A DNA stretch of 64,000 nt from Flavobacterium sp. LC2016-01 (GCF_009711135.1 NZ_WMIC01000004.1:1-64000), one strand, 5' to 3'; positions 18,410-29,000 are shown, counted from the first letter of the stretch. The notes: a model not told the origin generated them from the sequence alone. Translations and numbers: made by a program.

Positions 18410-19105
18410 ATGGCAATTTTAATTAATAGCGAAAATTTGGATATTATTCCTGATGATGGTAGAAGGATTATAGAAAATTATATAGATTTTAATACTAGTT
18501 TAAAAATAGTAGAAGAGATTTCTCTTGATACAAAAAATGACAGTAAAATATATGTTACAACTATAGATACAGTCAATAATAAAATTATTCAAATTAGTGA
18601 AAGAAGCAATTATATTGATTATGGTCAAAAAATAGAATACCATGATTGCTTTAAAACGATAGAACAAAGAGATTTGAACGAGGAATCTGGTTATGAATCT
18701 ATTACTGGCGAGATATTTAAAGATGACAAATTAATATTTTCATCTACAAGGGATGGATTTTTTAAAGAAAAAATTTTAACAATCTATGAGTTTTACACAA
18801 ATTTAAAAAATGAAGAGAAAAGAGAAATAGAAAAATCTAGTAAGGAATATAATTTATTATCTAAGGAAGAACAAGTAAAATACTGGGCTGGTGGTTTATT
18901 TAGAAGTATGCGTATGCAAGAAGAAAGCAGACAAAATCCATATGCTATTTATTCTGAAAATTGGCTTAAAGAGACATTAAAATTAGAACCAAATTTTATT
19001 GAAATGCTTCCTGAAATTTATAACGTATGGGGAGGAATGTTTGATGTAAATAAAGTAGATAACATAATTCAGAGGTTATTTAAAAACATTAAAAACACTA
19101 TATGA
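18410..19105 (+). CDS. Hypothetical protein in immunity array
   Basis: A 231-residue soluble, acidic protein without an export signal. I use the ATG at 18410 rather than a TTG five codons upstream. The N-terminal half is strand-rich (IVEEISLDTKNDSKIYVTTI). The C-terminal half is helical and includes WAGGLFRSMRMQEESR near 164-179 and a Trp-Gly-Gly motif near 213. No family is recognised. Its place 230 bases after a toxin-immunity pair, its AT-rich DNA and the absence of any toxin of its own suggest an orphan immunity gene, but no immunity family could be named. Confidence 0.6.
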   Translation: MAILINSENLDIIPDDGRRIIENYIDFNTSLKIVEEISLDTKNDSKIYVTTIDTVNNKIIQISERSNYIDYGQKIEYHDCFKTIEQRDLNEESGYESITGEIFKDDKLIFSSTRDGFFKEKILTIYEFYTNLKNEEKREIEKSSKEYNLLSKEEQVKYWAGGLFRSMRMQEESRQNPYAIYSENWLKETLKLEPNFIEMLPEIYNVWGGMFDVNKVDNIIQRLFKNIKNTI

Positions 19106-19116
19106 GTTTTCTCTAG

Positions 19117-19602
19117 ATGACGAAAAAACAAAGCATAAATATAAAGGCAACGGCAATGATAAGAAATGATTTATATGCGAGGTATATGGGGATTGATTGT
19201 AGGTTTTGGGAAACCGATAATTTCTATGTTTTACAAACTGAATATAATGAGAAATTATTAAGTAAAGGTTTTAGAAAGTACGATGATATAGAATTAAAAG
19301 ACAAAGTGTACAAAAATGTCACTTTTAGTGATATGGAAAGTGCTTTTGAAGTTAGAACGTTTTGTAAATACAAAGGGTTTAAGTTTTTTGTTGAGATTTT
19401 GCCACATACGGGATTTTGTAGGATCAGACCTTTGTCAGAAGCCCAAATTCATTTTAAAAATCAAGAACATCATGGCTATGATCCTGTTTATGAGGTTGAA
19501 GAAAGTGAGTTAGAAGAAATATGGGAAGAAAGAAAAGCGATAGATGGATTTGTATTTGATGTTGATCCCCTTTTTTATATTAAGAAAGACAGTAGTTTAT
19601 AA
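19117..19602 (+). CDS. Hypothetical immunity-like protein
   Basis: A 161-residue soluble protein starting 11 bases after the preceding stop, so the two genes form a pair. Notable stretches are MGIDCRFWETDNFYVL (about 24-39), HTGFCRIRPLSEAQIHF (about 98-114) and an acidic C-terminus, EESELEEIWEERKAIDGFVF, followed by DVDPLFYIKK. Small acidic proteins of this kind are typical of orphan immunity genes in Bacteroidota toxin loci, but I cannot name a family. The first ATG may not be the real start; M14 (19156) is an alternative. Confidence 0.6.
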   Translation: MTKKQSINIKATAMIRNDLYARYMGIDCRFWETDNFYVLQTEYNEKLLSKGFRKYDDIELKDKVYKNVTFSDMESAFEVRTFCKYKGFKFFVEILPHTGFCRIRPLSEAQIHFKNQEHHGYDPVYEVEESELEEIWEERKAIDGFVFDVDPLFYIKKDSSL

Positions 19603-19757
19603 AAATAATGATTTATGGAATAATCTCATTAAAGTTGAAATTTTAATTTTTACCCCGCTCCGAACGAATCTTTTCGTGTGACAACCACTGAAATGAGCGT
19701 CTCGCCTGTGAACACAAAATATACGATCATTGATATAAAAAACATAGGTAGTTTATT

Positions 19758-19871
19758 ATGATAAAGTTAATAAATATTGAAATGGGAGCGAAGTCGGGAG
19801 ACTTCGCACAGCAGCTGATAATAAAAAATGAAGCAGATGAAGTAATTATTTATTTTAATCCATCAAAATGA
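19758..19871 (+). CDS. Small ORF or cassette remnant overlapping the next gene
   Basis: A 37-codon open frame beginning MIKLINIEMGAKSGDF and ending IIYFNPSK. An internal ATG at 19782 gives a 29-codon form. Its TGA overlaps the ATG of the next gene as ATGA, the classic translational-coupling arrangement, which suggests the frame is or was translated. A perfect 8-bp hairpin, GCGAAGTC-GGGA-GACTTCGC (19788-19807), lies inside it. It looks like the tail of a larger protein, possibly the last residues of a lost toxin tip whose immunity gene survives at 19868. Confidence 0.4.
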   Translation: MIKLINIEMGAKSGDFAQQLIIKNEADEVIIYFNPSK

Positions 19872-20299
19872 GAAAAGCCTATATTTTATCAGATCAAAAC
19901 GTAATTATTGAAGTAGCAAAAACTAATTCAGATAGATTTATGCTCTTAATGGAATTAATTCATACAAATGATATTAGTACCCATCAATTTTTTAATATAG
20001 AATTTAATTTAGAAGATACTAGAAAGAAAATAATAGAATTATTGAATGAAAGATCAGATATAGCTTTAGACCTACCAAGTTACGTTGGAAGGTTTACTGA
20101 AGAAGAGATTTTTGTCAATTTTAATTTTCAAGGAAAATCGTATAAGCTATGTACCACAGGTTTTGATAATAAAATTATATTTCTGTTGAATATCTATATG
20201 TATGTATTAGAAAATAATATAGAGAGTAAATTAAAATGCAAATTATTAATAGTAAATAATGGTAAGGAATTTAGAGACTGGCTTGAGAAATTACAGTAA
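19868..20299 (+). CDS. Hypothetical protein, orphan immunity candidate
   Basis: A 143-residue soluble protein whose start overlaps the stop of a small upstream frame (ATGA). The first half has an RKAYILSDQNVIIEV strand-helix opening. The middle has LDLPSYVGRFTEEEIFVNF (about 58-76). The C-terminus is KLLIVNNGKEFRDWLEKLQ. No family was recognised. Size, lack of export signal, AT-rich composition and the coupled fragment upstream fit an immunity gene left behind after loss of its toxin tip. Confidence 0.58.
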   Translation: MRKAYILSDQNVIIEVAKTNSDRFMLLMELIHTNDISTHQFFNIEFNLEDTRKKIIELLNERSDIALDLPSYVGRFTEEEIFVNFNFQGKSYKLCTTGFDNKIIFLLNIYMYVLENNIESKLKCKLLIVNNGKEFRDWLEKLQ

Positions 20300-20387
20300 G
20301 AACTGATTGATATTTTGTAAAACACTTTAAGAAACTTATAAAACCATCATTAAGCACATTTTTAATTAAGTACTTAAAATAAAAAAT

Positions 20388-20759
20388 ATGGAATTAGTAG
20401 GCATCATTAGCGAGTATAGTCCAGAACTAAGTAAAAAAAAGTATGGAGATTTTAAGATAGAAGTAGAGTATGATAATAAAAAAGAGATTTTTAATTATTT
20501 AAGTAATGGAATTCCGGTTGCTGTAACAATGCAGATTGTCTATTCTTTAATAAAAGACGATTCTAATATTATTGGAGGAATATCATATTTAACAGATGGT
20601 TATTGGATTTGGCCTAATTATCTTAATTATTATGTTGATAAAGCATCTATTGAATTACCTGAACGTTTTGTAGACTTTATTTTTAAAAATAAAATAAGTG
20701 AACTAATTAGTGAAGAGCAAAAACGTGAAGCAATTAATTTATTGAAATCAGGAAAATAA
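20388..20759 (+). CDS. Hypothetical protein, orphan immunity candidate
   Basis: A 123-residue soluble protein with strands at the N-terminus (KYGDFKIEVEYDNKKEIF), a central Trp/Tyr-rich segment (YLTDGYWIWPNYLNYY, about 66-81) and a charged helical C-terminus (ISELISEEQKREAINLL). It has no signal peptide. The family is not recognised. It is the last full gene of the AT-rich array that follows the toxin, and 89 bases separate it from the previous gene. An immunity role is inferred from position and size only. Confidence 0.57.
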   Translation: MELVGIISEYSPELSKKKYGDFKIEVEYDNKKEIFNYLSNGIPVAVTMQIVYSLIKDDSNIIGGISYLTDGYWIWPNYLNYYVDKASIELPERFVDFIFKNKISELISEEQKREAINLLKSGK

Positions 20760-20763
20760 AATC

Positions 20764-20847
20764 ATGTTAGAATATTTAAGAAAACTGATGATTAATAAGG
20801 ATATTAAAATTGATTATTCAAATGAGTTTCTAGAAGATAATATTTAA
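20764..20847 (+). pseudogene. Short remnant frame after the immunity array
   Basis: A 27-codon frame (MLEYLRKLMINKDIKIDYSN...) starts 5 bases after the preceding stop and ends at TAA. It begins like the N-terminus of a small cytoplasmic protein but is far shorter than its neighbours. I read it as a truncated gene, though a genuine microprotein is possible. Confidence 0.35.
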
Positions 20848-20918
20848 TAAGAACAAGGATTTCTGCAAAAGGAGCAAAATAAAAAATATATAATAAATCA
20901 AAAAATAAAAAATTACAC

Positions 20919-20978
20919 ATGAAAAAAATATTTTTAACCTTACTAATTGTGTTAATCAGATCTTGTCTTTTAAGCTAA
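20919..20978 (+). pseudogene. Remnant of a lipoprotein signal peptide
   Basis: Nineteen codons, MKKIFLTLLIVLIRSCLLS, followed by TAA. This is a typical lipoprotein leader with a Cys at position 16, cut off directly afterwards. It resembles the leaders of the intact lipoproteins at 21069 and 22165 and is probably debris of a related gene. Confidence 0.4.
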
Positions 20979-21068
20979 ATTAAGGTTTAAAAAAGCTTCA
21001 TGTGTTCAAAAGAGACCCCAAATCAATAATTAATTAATGACACCAATAAGGTGTAAAAATGAAAAAGA

Positions 21069-22103
21069 ATGAAAAAGAAAATTTTATTAGCAGTAGTGTT
21101 TTTGTCAGTTTTAAATAGCTGCAGTTCAGATTCAGGAGATAAACCTTCCAATGAGCCTGAAGAAATTAAAGGTGAAATAAAAATGGATTACAAAATAGAT
21201 AAACCAAATAATGACTTTGTGGTAAGCAGTGATAATTCGGTTTATATTATTGGACAAGAAGAGAATGTGGATTATAACATTCACTTGCAAAAAGTGGATT
21301 TAACCGGAAAAGTCACAAAACTTAAATCGCTGAGTTTTTCAAATTTTTTTAACAGCATACTGACGATAACAAGTTCAGATGAAGTGTTGCTGACATCTCC
21401 TTTTAATGTTGCTGATACGGATAAAATATATCGTTTTGAGAATAATTTTTTAGAGCTCAATTCTTATTATACCATGAAACTTGCCAGTTCTCCAACTGCA
21501 AGTAAAAGCAAAATGCCGGCAATTTGCAATAATAATGATAAGACCTATTTTGTTTTTGATTACAATTCAAAAAGTATAAAACGTATTGTGCCAGAATTGG
21601 GTACAGATGTTTTTGTTGCAGGTTCAGGAAAAGAAGAAATAAAAGATGGTAAAGGTTTAAGTGCCGGTTTCATAGGTGTTTCGAGAATAATTTCTCTTAA
21701 TAATGTTTTGTATGTAATTGACAATAAATATGATCCAGCGACAGCAAATTATCTGAATTCAACAATTCGTAAAGTCGAGTATATCAATAATGAGTGGAAT
21801 GTAACCACTTTAATTTCAAGTACAACAAATGTGTATTCGGATATGGCATTTGATTCGAAAAACGATCTTTATGTCCTTGTTTATAATAAAGGGCTTTTCA
21901 AATTAGATCTTCAAAATAATACTTTGTCTGCTGTGAAAGAAGGAGAAACGAAAATTGGAGACAGTAAGAAACATGAAACGCTGGATTTACAATATGCAAG
22001 AGTATTGAAAATTAAAAATAATGATATGTATCTGTTGGACAGATATTCAGCATTAATTAAAATTTCAAATTTTCAAGCCAAATTCGAAGCAGCAAGTAAA
22101 TAA
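21069..22103 (+). CDS. Lipoprotein, possibly beta-propeller
   Basis: A 344-residue predicted lipoprotein: a signal peptide ends in the lipobox LNSC (Cys at 18), followed by SSDSGD, an acidic Ser-rich start common for exported flavobacterial lipoproteins. The body has repeated units that read like blades of an NHL or similar beta-propeller (NDKTYFVFDYNSKSIKRI, NNVLYVIDNKYD, KNDLYVLVYNKGLFKLDL, NNDMYLLDRYSALIKI). It belongs to a run of exported proteins on the same strand downstream of the toxin. A role in assembling or anchoring the surface complex is possible. The exact function is unknown. Confidence 0.75.
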   Translation: MKKKILLAVVFLSVLNSCSSDSGDKPSNEPEEIKGEIKMDYKIDKPNNDFVVSSDNSVYIIGQEENVDYNIHLQKVDLTGKVTKLKSLSFSNFFNSILTITSSDEVLLTSPFNVADTDKIYRFENNFLELNSYYTMKLASSPTASKSKMPAICNNNDKTYFVFDYNSKSIKRIVPELGTDVFVAGSGKEEIKDGKGLSAGFIGVSRIISLNNVLYVIDNKYDPATANYLNSTIRKVEYINNEWNVTTLISSTTNVYSDMAFDSKNDLYVLVYNKGLFKLDLQNNTLSAVKEGETKIGDSKKHETLDLQYARVLKIKNNDMYLLDRYSALIKISNFQAKFEAASK

Positions 22104-22117
22104 AATGCTTTAAAGAA

Positions 22118-22153
22118 AAAACACTGCAGTTCTTAAAGAGCTGTAGTGTTTTA
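22118..22153 (+). terminator. Probable terminator after the first lipoprotein gene
   Basis: AAACACTGCAG (22119-22129) pairs with CTGTAGTGTTT (22141-22151) with one G-T pair and an 11-base loop, followed by a short T run. It lies 15 bases after the stop at 22103 and just before the next start, so it may attenuate rather than end transcription. Confidence 0.6.
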
Positions 22154-22164
22154 ATACAAACAGA

Positions 22165-23508
22165 ATGAAAAAAACTTTACTCTTTCTCTTATTTATTATT
22201 CTTACTTCCTGTTATCAAGAAACTTCTATAGTTGTAGAAGGTGATTTTACGACTTCTTATGTAAACGGAGATGAATCGGTGCCGGTTACTGTCAAGATAG
22301 ACAGTAAAATTACAGGCGCTGATATGTATGAATGGACATTTGAAGGCGGGAGTCCAAGCACTTCAGCTTTAAAAAATCCAGGTGAAGTCGTCTATAATAA
22401 ACAGGGAACTTACACCATTACATTAAAAGCCTCAAATGTAGATGGAGAAAGTAAAGAATTTACGAAAACAGTCATTATAAAAGAAGGAATTGCTATTGAA
22501 TTTACACATGAAATTGTTAAAAGCAATTTTTCTCCTGTTGAGGTAATTTTAAAAAATACGACACTTGGAGAAGGACTTGCATTCAAGTGGGAATTTCAAG
22601 ATGGAATACCGGTATCATTTACTGGAAAAACACCGCCAAATGTAATTTTTACCAGCCCGGGAGAACATACTATTACGCTGACAGTTTCGAATGGTTTTGA
22701 ATCAGAAAAGAAAGTTCAGACCGTAACAGTTGCTCCTCTTTTAACAAGTTTGTTTTCATACGAGCCAAAGTTTGAAAATGATGATTATGAGGCTCCTGTA
22801 ACTATTAATTTTACTAATAAATCGACTAGCGCGACAGCTTATAAATGGACTTTTCAAGGAGGTAATCCAGCGGTTTCGACAGAAGAAAATCCGACGGTTG
22901 TTTTTACAAGCGCAGGAACTCATGAAGTTACTTTGGAAGCTTCTAATGATAAAACCAGTCAAGTTTCTAAAACCATTATTACAGTAGCGCCGGATACTAA
23001 TCTACGCACTTTGGCCAATATTAAATTAGGGATAAATGCGGCACATAACAATAACAATATTGGCGCAATGTTTTCGACAGTTACAAGACAGGTTTATAAA
23101 GCCAATGAAATTACAAATGAAAACAGCAGTTTAATCGATATTATTTTTCAAGGTTTAAACAGCAATCTAACATCTAATAAATTTATATCTCCAGATCAGG
23201 CAAACAATTATGGTTTTTTAGCATTGAAGAATGCACAGAGCACCATTTTTATAAATTCTCAGAGCTTGTGCAACTGTGGTCTAAATTTCACCGAAGCACA
23301 ATTTGATGCCATGACAAACGACAGCCCAATAAAATCTCTAGATATAAGTTACAGCGCAGCTGGGGCACAGGAATTTGGTTTTACTTATCCAAGAATCATT
23401 TTATTTAAAACTCAGGACGGAAGAAAAGGCGCAATTAAAATAAAAGACATGGTTAAAAACGGAGCGAGTTCTTATATTTTATGCGACATCAAAGTGCAAA
23501 AACAATAA
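22165..23508 (+). CDS. PKD-domain lipoprotein
   Basis: A 447-residue predicted lipoprotein with lipobox LTSC (Cys at 16). Three PKD-like domains follow, each with the Y.W.F.GG core and a GTYTITL.ASN ending: about 30-108 (YEWTFEGGSPS), 110-190 (FKWEFQDGIPV) and 195-275 (YKWTFQGGNPA). The C-terminal 170 residues form a separate domain with CNCG near 371-374 and no recognised family. PKD domains are common in surface proteins of Bacteroidota and mediate protein or glycan contacts. It is followed 7 bases later by the barrel gene, implying a joint function in the envelope. Confidence 0.8.
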   Translation: MKKTLLFLLFIILTSCYQETSIVVEGDFTTSYVNGDESVPVTVKIDSKITGADMYEWTFEGGSPSTSALKNPGEVVYNKQGTYTITLKASNVDGESKEFTKTVIIKEGIAIEFTHEIVKSNFSPVEVILKNTTLGEGLAFKWEFQDGIPVSFTGKTPPNVIFTSPGEHTITLTVSNGFESEKKVQTVTVAPLLTSLFSYEPKFENDDYEAPVTINFTNKSTSATAYKWTFQGGNPAVSTEENPTVVFTSAGTHEVTLEASNDKTSQVSKTIITVAPDTNLRTLANIKLGINAAHNNNNIGAMFSTVTRQVYKANEITNENSSLIDIIFQGLNSNLTSNKFISPDQANNYGFLALKNAQSTIFINSQSLCNCGLNFTEAQFDAMTNDSPIKSLDISYSAAGAQEFGFTYPRIILFKTQDGRKGAIKIKDMVKNGASSYILCDIKVQKQ

Positions 23509-23515
23509 TCAAAGC

Positions 23516-25975
23516 ATGAAGATAAAGAATAAAAAAGTCTTGTTTTGGTTGTGTATTGTTTTTGTCTGTTTTATGTGCAGGGAAGCATATGCTCAGGATG
23601 TAGACTTAGAGAATTTTTATAAACCAAATTTTAAAGTTACAGGTAACATTAATGCAAATATGATGTACTATAATTCTACGATGCCAAACTCACGAGAGCC
23701 TTTTACTTATCTGTTCTCAGGAAACTTGAATATAAGTGCCTTCAATTTTAGCGTTCCATTGTTTTACAGCATTACGAATCAGGGAAAAAATTTAGGATAT
23801 ACAGCTCCTTTTGATTTTAATAGATTAAGTATCATGCCCAAATACAAATGGGTAAAGGCCTATATAGGCAATGTGAGTATGAGTTTTTCACCCTATACCT
23901 TAAGTGGTTTGCCATTTAAGGGAGTCGGGTTGGAGCTTACGCCTAGAAGTCCTTTTAAGATTAGTTTAATGGGAGGGCAGATTTTTAAAGCTGTCCAAGC
24001 AGAAGACGGCTTAGGTGGTGTCCCTGTTTATCAGCGTTTTGGATATGGAACAAAATTAGGTTTTGAAAAAGAAAAATATAAAATCGGATGGATTAGTTTT
24101 TATGCCAAAGATGATGTGAATTCGCTAAATTTCTCTGGTATAGATAAAGGAGTTACGCCAAAAGAAAATTTTGTAAACAGTTTGCTTTTCAGTACGTCTG
24201 TAATTAAAAATTTAAATTTGAATGTAGAGTATGCTTTATCTGCTTTAACTAATGATACTCGGGCAAAAAACATTTCAGGCGGCAGTTTTAGAGATAAATT
24301 ATTTGCAGCCAAAGAAAGTACAACTTTCTTAAATGCCTTAAATGTAAATTTTGATTACAATATTCAAAAGAGCATAATAGGACTGACATATGAGCGAATT
24401 GATCCTAATTATAATACGTTGGGGGCTTTATATTTTAATAATGATTTAGAAAATATTGCGTTGCGTTTTTCACGTCCTTTTTATCAGGATAAAATTACGG
24501 TTGCTGCAAGTTTGGGATATCAGAGAGATGATTTAGCTAAAGCAAAAAAACAAGATACCAAGCGCGTTGTGGGTTCGATTAATCTGAATTATCGCATTAC
24601 AGATCAAATAAATTTTACGGGCAGTTATTCTAATTTTTCAACTTATACCAATAAAAAACTAGATCAGTTTGAACTTATAAATAATCCTAATGTAGTAGCA
24701 GCTGATACTTTAGATTACAGGCAATTATCACAAAATGCCAATATCAATATGTCCTATGCTTTTGGGAAAAAGAGAAATCAAAATTTAAATTTTAACTATA
24801 GTATCGCGGGCCAGGCCAATGAGCAGGGAGGCATTATACGAAAAGGTCAGGCAAGTACAGTTCAAAATTATAATTTGGCACATTCGGTAAATTTTATTGG
24901 GATAAAAGTGGCCTTGAACAGCTCTTTGAATTATACCAGCAATGAGGTAGGGAGAAACAGTAATTCCTCAATGGGAGCCTCCGTTGGGGCTTCTAAAAAG
25001 CTGTTAAAAGATAAGCTAAATACTAATTTAGGAGTATTGTATAATAACTCCCAAGGTGATATGAATTCGAGTTCTGTATTTGGAGTTAAATTTAATAACA
25101 GTTATGTCTTGCTCCAAAAGCATAATTTTAATATGAGTATTATTTCAATGTTTAGAAGCAGCACTGCAAGCAAGAAATACAACGATTTAAATGCAACATT
25201 AAATTACTCTTACACAATAGATAAAATAAAATTGCCAGCCAAAAAAGAGGCTAAAAAAGAAGATAAAATTGTTTCAGATCCTATTCTAAAAATAAGTCAT
25301 AAGGATAAAACTTATGAAGGAACAAGAAATCAAATCATGAAACAATTGCAGGATCTTCAGCTTGCGCTTCGTCCAATTCCAAAAGAAGATGCAGATGAAC
25401 TGGAACATTTGTTAACTCTGGCGACTTTGACACCTGATGATGAAAGTTTCAAAGAAAAGGCTTTAAATTATTTAAAAGCTTACGATTCAAACAATGACAT
25501 TTTAGACAAATACAATCAGTACATGCTTGAAACCGTAAAAAGTTTAGAAGCAGAAATGATTCGTAAAGATGAAGGCTTTGAAAATGCGTATGTTTTGGCA
25601 CTGGGCAGAGTCAATAAACATCCGTTGCACGGAGTAGATGCAAAAGATATAACCAACAAAACGAGTTATAATTCGTATTTAAAATTAGTAGAACGAAAAG
25701 ATAAAAAGCTCCAACCATTACTGGTTCATAGATGGATGCTTAAAGAAATCACAACTCTTGCGAATACTTCTCCTGCTGAAATCCATTTAAACGAAAATCT
25801 TTCCGTCTTTAATAAAGAAGAGTTGATGCCTTTCTTCAAAATGATGAAAGATAAAAAAACAGATGCTGAAGTAATAGAGGAATTAAAAATCAAACTAATT
25901 CCGTTTTATCACGATTTAGCACTTAAAAATGTAAAAGATGATGAAGTTGAATTTAAACATTTAAAGATTAATTAA
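23516..25975 (+). CDS. Predicted outer-membrane barrel protein with soluble C-terminal extension
   Basis: An 819-residue exported protein with a signal peptide ending EAYAQ. Residues about 35-575 consist of many alternating amphipathic strands with aromatic ends (VTGNINANMMYYNS, LGLTYERIDPNYNTL-like, INLNYRITDQINFTGSYS), as in a large outer-membrane beta-barrel. Residues about 585-819 are quite different: Lys/Glu-rich and helical, with a KKEAKKEDK linker and a segment LQDLQLALRPIPKEDADEL, suggesting a periplasmic domain. It lies 7 bases after the PKD lipoprotein gene. Within this locus it is the obvious candidate for an outer-membrane anchor or passage for the toxin, but that is inference. 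The family is not recognised. Confidence 0.7.
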   Translation: MKIKNKKVLFWLCIVFVCFMCREAYAQDVDLENFYKPNFKVTGNINANMMYYNSTMPNSREPFTYLFSGNLNISAFNFSVPLFYSITNQGKNLGYTAPFDFNRLSIMPKYKWVKAYIGNVSMSFSPYTLSGLPFKGVGLELTPRSPFKISLMGGQIFKAVQAEDGLGGVPVYQRFGYGTKLGFEKEKYKIGWISFYAKDDVNSLNFSGIDKGVTPKENFVNSLLFSTSVIKNLNLNVEYALSALTNDTRAKNISGGSFRDKLFAAKESTTFLNALNVNFDYNIQKSIIGLTYERIDPNYNTLGALYFNNDLENIALRFSRPFYQDKITVAASLGYQRDDLAKAKKQDTKRVVGSINLNYRITDQINFTGSYSNFSTYTNKKLDQFELINNPNVVAADTLDYRQLSQNANINMSYAFGKKRNQNLNFNYSIAGQANEQGGIIRKGQASTVQNYNLAHSVNFIGIKVALNSSLNYTSNEVGRNSNSSMGASVGASKKLLKDKLNTNLGVLYNNSQGDMNSSSVFGVKFNNSYVLLQKHNFNMSIISMFRSSTASKKYNDLNATLNYSYTIDKIKLPAKKEAKKEDKIVSDPILKISHKDKTYEGTRNQIMKQLQDLQLALRPIPKEDADELEHLLTLATLTPDDESFKEKALNYLKAYDSNNDILDKYNQYMLETVKSLEAEMIRKDEGFENAYVLALGRVNKHPLHGVDAKDITNKTSYNSYLKLVERKDKKLQPLLVHRWMLKEITTLANTSPAEIHLNENLSVFNKEELMPFFKMMKDKKTDAEVIEELKIKLIPFYHDLALKNVKDDEVEFKHLKIN

Positions 25976-26092
25976 GGATAAAAATGAGGTCTTTGCGATT
26001 AGATTAAGAATTCACAGATCGATCTCAATTTTTATTGCTCAATATAAAAAGTTACAATGCTTTGTTTTACAAAAAAACATGATTATTTGCTT

Positions 26093-29000
26093 ATGAAAAA
26101 GTTTTACAAAATACAGTTATCGGTACTGTTTATAATCCTTTCGGTTGTTTTTTCGTATGGCCAGGATGTGACCGCTTCCAAAGAAGTAGCCGCTGCTGCA
26201 AGCTCTATCGAAAAGATTGAAGCTTCAGAACGCTGGGTGGATAAGTTCTCGAATCAGGATTTGGTAGAATTACCAATCGGAATTCGAAATACGGTCAGCA
26301 ATATTCAATATTCTATAGGAATTACAAAAGCTGTTTTTTCGCCAGAATATACTACTTTGACCGTTTTTTGCAGAGTTGATATTCCGCAAAAGAACAAAAA
26401 TGGACAGCCAATGCAATTGTTTTTTGGTGCAGATAATGTGAAATTATCGCATCAGGGAGGTATAATGGGCGAAGCCAAATTAGTATTATTAGGCAATGTC
26501 GATATTCCTTTTAGTGAGAACAAATGGCAGGTTTCGCTAATGGGCGGTTTTGATATGGCTACCGGAAATGTAGACGATTTAACGTATGTGACGATCGACT
26601 GCGATGGTTTTAAAGAGATGAAAATCACTGGTGCAGTGGAGTTTTCTAGAGATCTTATACTTCCTATTGATCCAAAAACAAAAACGGTTGATGAAACAAA
26701 AACAACCGTAGAAAAAAAATATTATAACGGAAAAGTAGCTCAGATTCCCAATAGAGTACGAGGGGATTTTAATTTTACCGCAACAGGCTGGAATGATATT
26801 TTGGTCAACGTAACCTTGCAGCCTTTTGTACAGGCGGATAAAAGAAACGGAAAAGATTATGAGGGCAATTTTCAGTTTTTAGTAAGTAATGCAGTATTAG
26901 ATTTAAGTGATTTAAAAAATGATCCGAAAGTTGTTTTTCCTGATTATTATGTAAAGAATAATCTTTTAATGCCAAGCCAGCAATCTTGGAAAGGAGTGTT
27001 TATTCAATCCTTTAAGGTGGGACTGCCAAAAGAATTTCAAACCACAGACAGTGCCTCTAAAAAAGAGAGAATCACTGTAGGGGCTCAAAATCTGATCATT
27101 GACAAATTTGGCGTTTCGGGAACTTTTTTCGCAAATAATGTTTTTCCGCTGGATCGAGGTATAACGAGTGAAGAAAAATCATGGGCCTATTCTCTAGATC
27201 ATATTGATGTAACAATAGCAGCTAATCTTTTTGTAAAAGCAAATTTAAACGGCCAAATATTACTTCCAATAACTAAAGGACTGCCTAAGGAAAAAGAAAG
27301 TGACAATACTCCCGCTGCCGTCACAGAAGCAGCAACTACTTTTGATGAGCTGGATGGAAATACTGAAAAAACGCCAAAAGCACCACCTCAGACCAAAAGA
27401 GCCGGTTTAGCTTACAGTGGATTTATATCCATGGAAGAACAGCGATTAACGGTTGTCACCAAAGATTCTATTTCTTTTGATCTCTGGAAAGCTCGGGCCT
27501 TATTACTGCCAAACAGTTCCGTCGAATTAAAATTGGTAAATGGAAAATTTTTGCCCAAGGCTAATTTAAACGGAAACATTTCTTTTGGTACCAATAAAGA
27601 TGCGACTGATGAAACGGAAGTGAAAGGCAAACGTATGGTTGATTTTAAAGGAATTTCCTTTGAAAATTTACAATTACAGACCGTTTCGCCAGTTATTGCA
27701 GTACGTAATATGGGGTATAAAGGAACAGTTGGCTTTGCTAATTTCCCTGTTTCTATTGGCAATATAAACGTTTCAATTAATGAGAATTACTCCAGAATCG
27801 ATTTTGATTTGGGAATCAATTTGATGGATGGAACCTCTGGAGCAGGAGCCACAGCCCGAATAGGTATTTTGGGCAAAATGTATGAAGAGGGCTATAGGCA
27901 AAAAAGTAAATACAATGGTTTAGATTTATCGGCGATCAGTGTTGACTGTAAATTCAGCGGACTGGCGATAAAGGGAAGCCTTATTATGATGGAAAAAGAT
28001 CCCGTCTACGGTAATGGCTTTAATGCAGAATTAGAAGTTGATGTTGCAGGAGTTGTAAATGTGCAGGCCAAAGCTATTTTTGGAAAAAATACTTTTAGAT
28101 ATTGGTATTTTGATGCTTCTGTAAAATGGCCGCCAACACCGGCTCCGTTTATGATTAATGGTTTTGGAGGAGGAGCTTACTATAAAATGCACAGAAATGC
28201 AGATGTTGCAGTTGCCGATTTTTCGCCTTCGGGATTGAGTTATACACCAGATGAAAAAATAAATTTGGGAGTTAAAGCTTTAATTTATTTTCATATCGGA
28301 TCAGAAACAATCTGCGATGGTGAAGCTGGTCTTGAAATTGCCTTTAACTCTAAAGGAGGTATTAATAAATTAGCCATTTTTGGAAAAGCAAATGTTGTTG
28401 CTAAGATTCCGGGGCCAAAAAGTATCAGTGGCTTAATGAATAAGGTAGTTTCGAATGCGGTCTCAAAAGCAGTCTTTATGGAAGCGGATAGTCCTGAACC
28501 AAAAGGCTCATTTGAAAGTGAATATATTGCCAAAGCAAAAAAAGGGGTGCCGGGCGATCTGTCTGCAGAAGTGGGTATCAAAGTAGCTTCGGCTATCGAA
28601 TTTGATTTCCAAAATAACTCTTTGCATGGCTCACTTGATGTTTTTATAAATACTCCGGGCAACTTTTTGTCGGGTATTGGAGAAGGAGGAAGAGCAGGCT
28701 GGGCCGTTTTTCATAAAGATCCCAAAGATTGGTATATGTATATTGGAACTCCAGAGGATCGTTGTGGTATTAAAATTGGCGTAGCAGGTGTTTTCCTGAA
28801 AACGACAAGTTATTTTATGGCAGGAACTTTACTTCCTGGAAGTCCGCCGCCACCGCCAGAAGTAGCTAATATTTTAGGAGTTGATGCTAAAGAATTAGAT
28901 TATATGCGTGACGAAAATGCATTGGCAAATGGAGGAGGAATGGCTTTTGGAGCAAGTTTGAATTTTGATACTGGAGATTTAAGTTTCTTGCTTTTCTATG

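Noticed and set aside
19788..19807. Perfect hairpin GCGAAGTC-GGGA-GACTTCGC taken as a terminator
   Set aside because: No T tract follows, and it lies inside an open frame coupled to the next gene.
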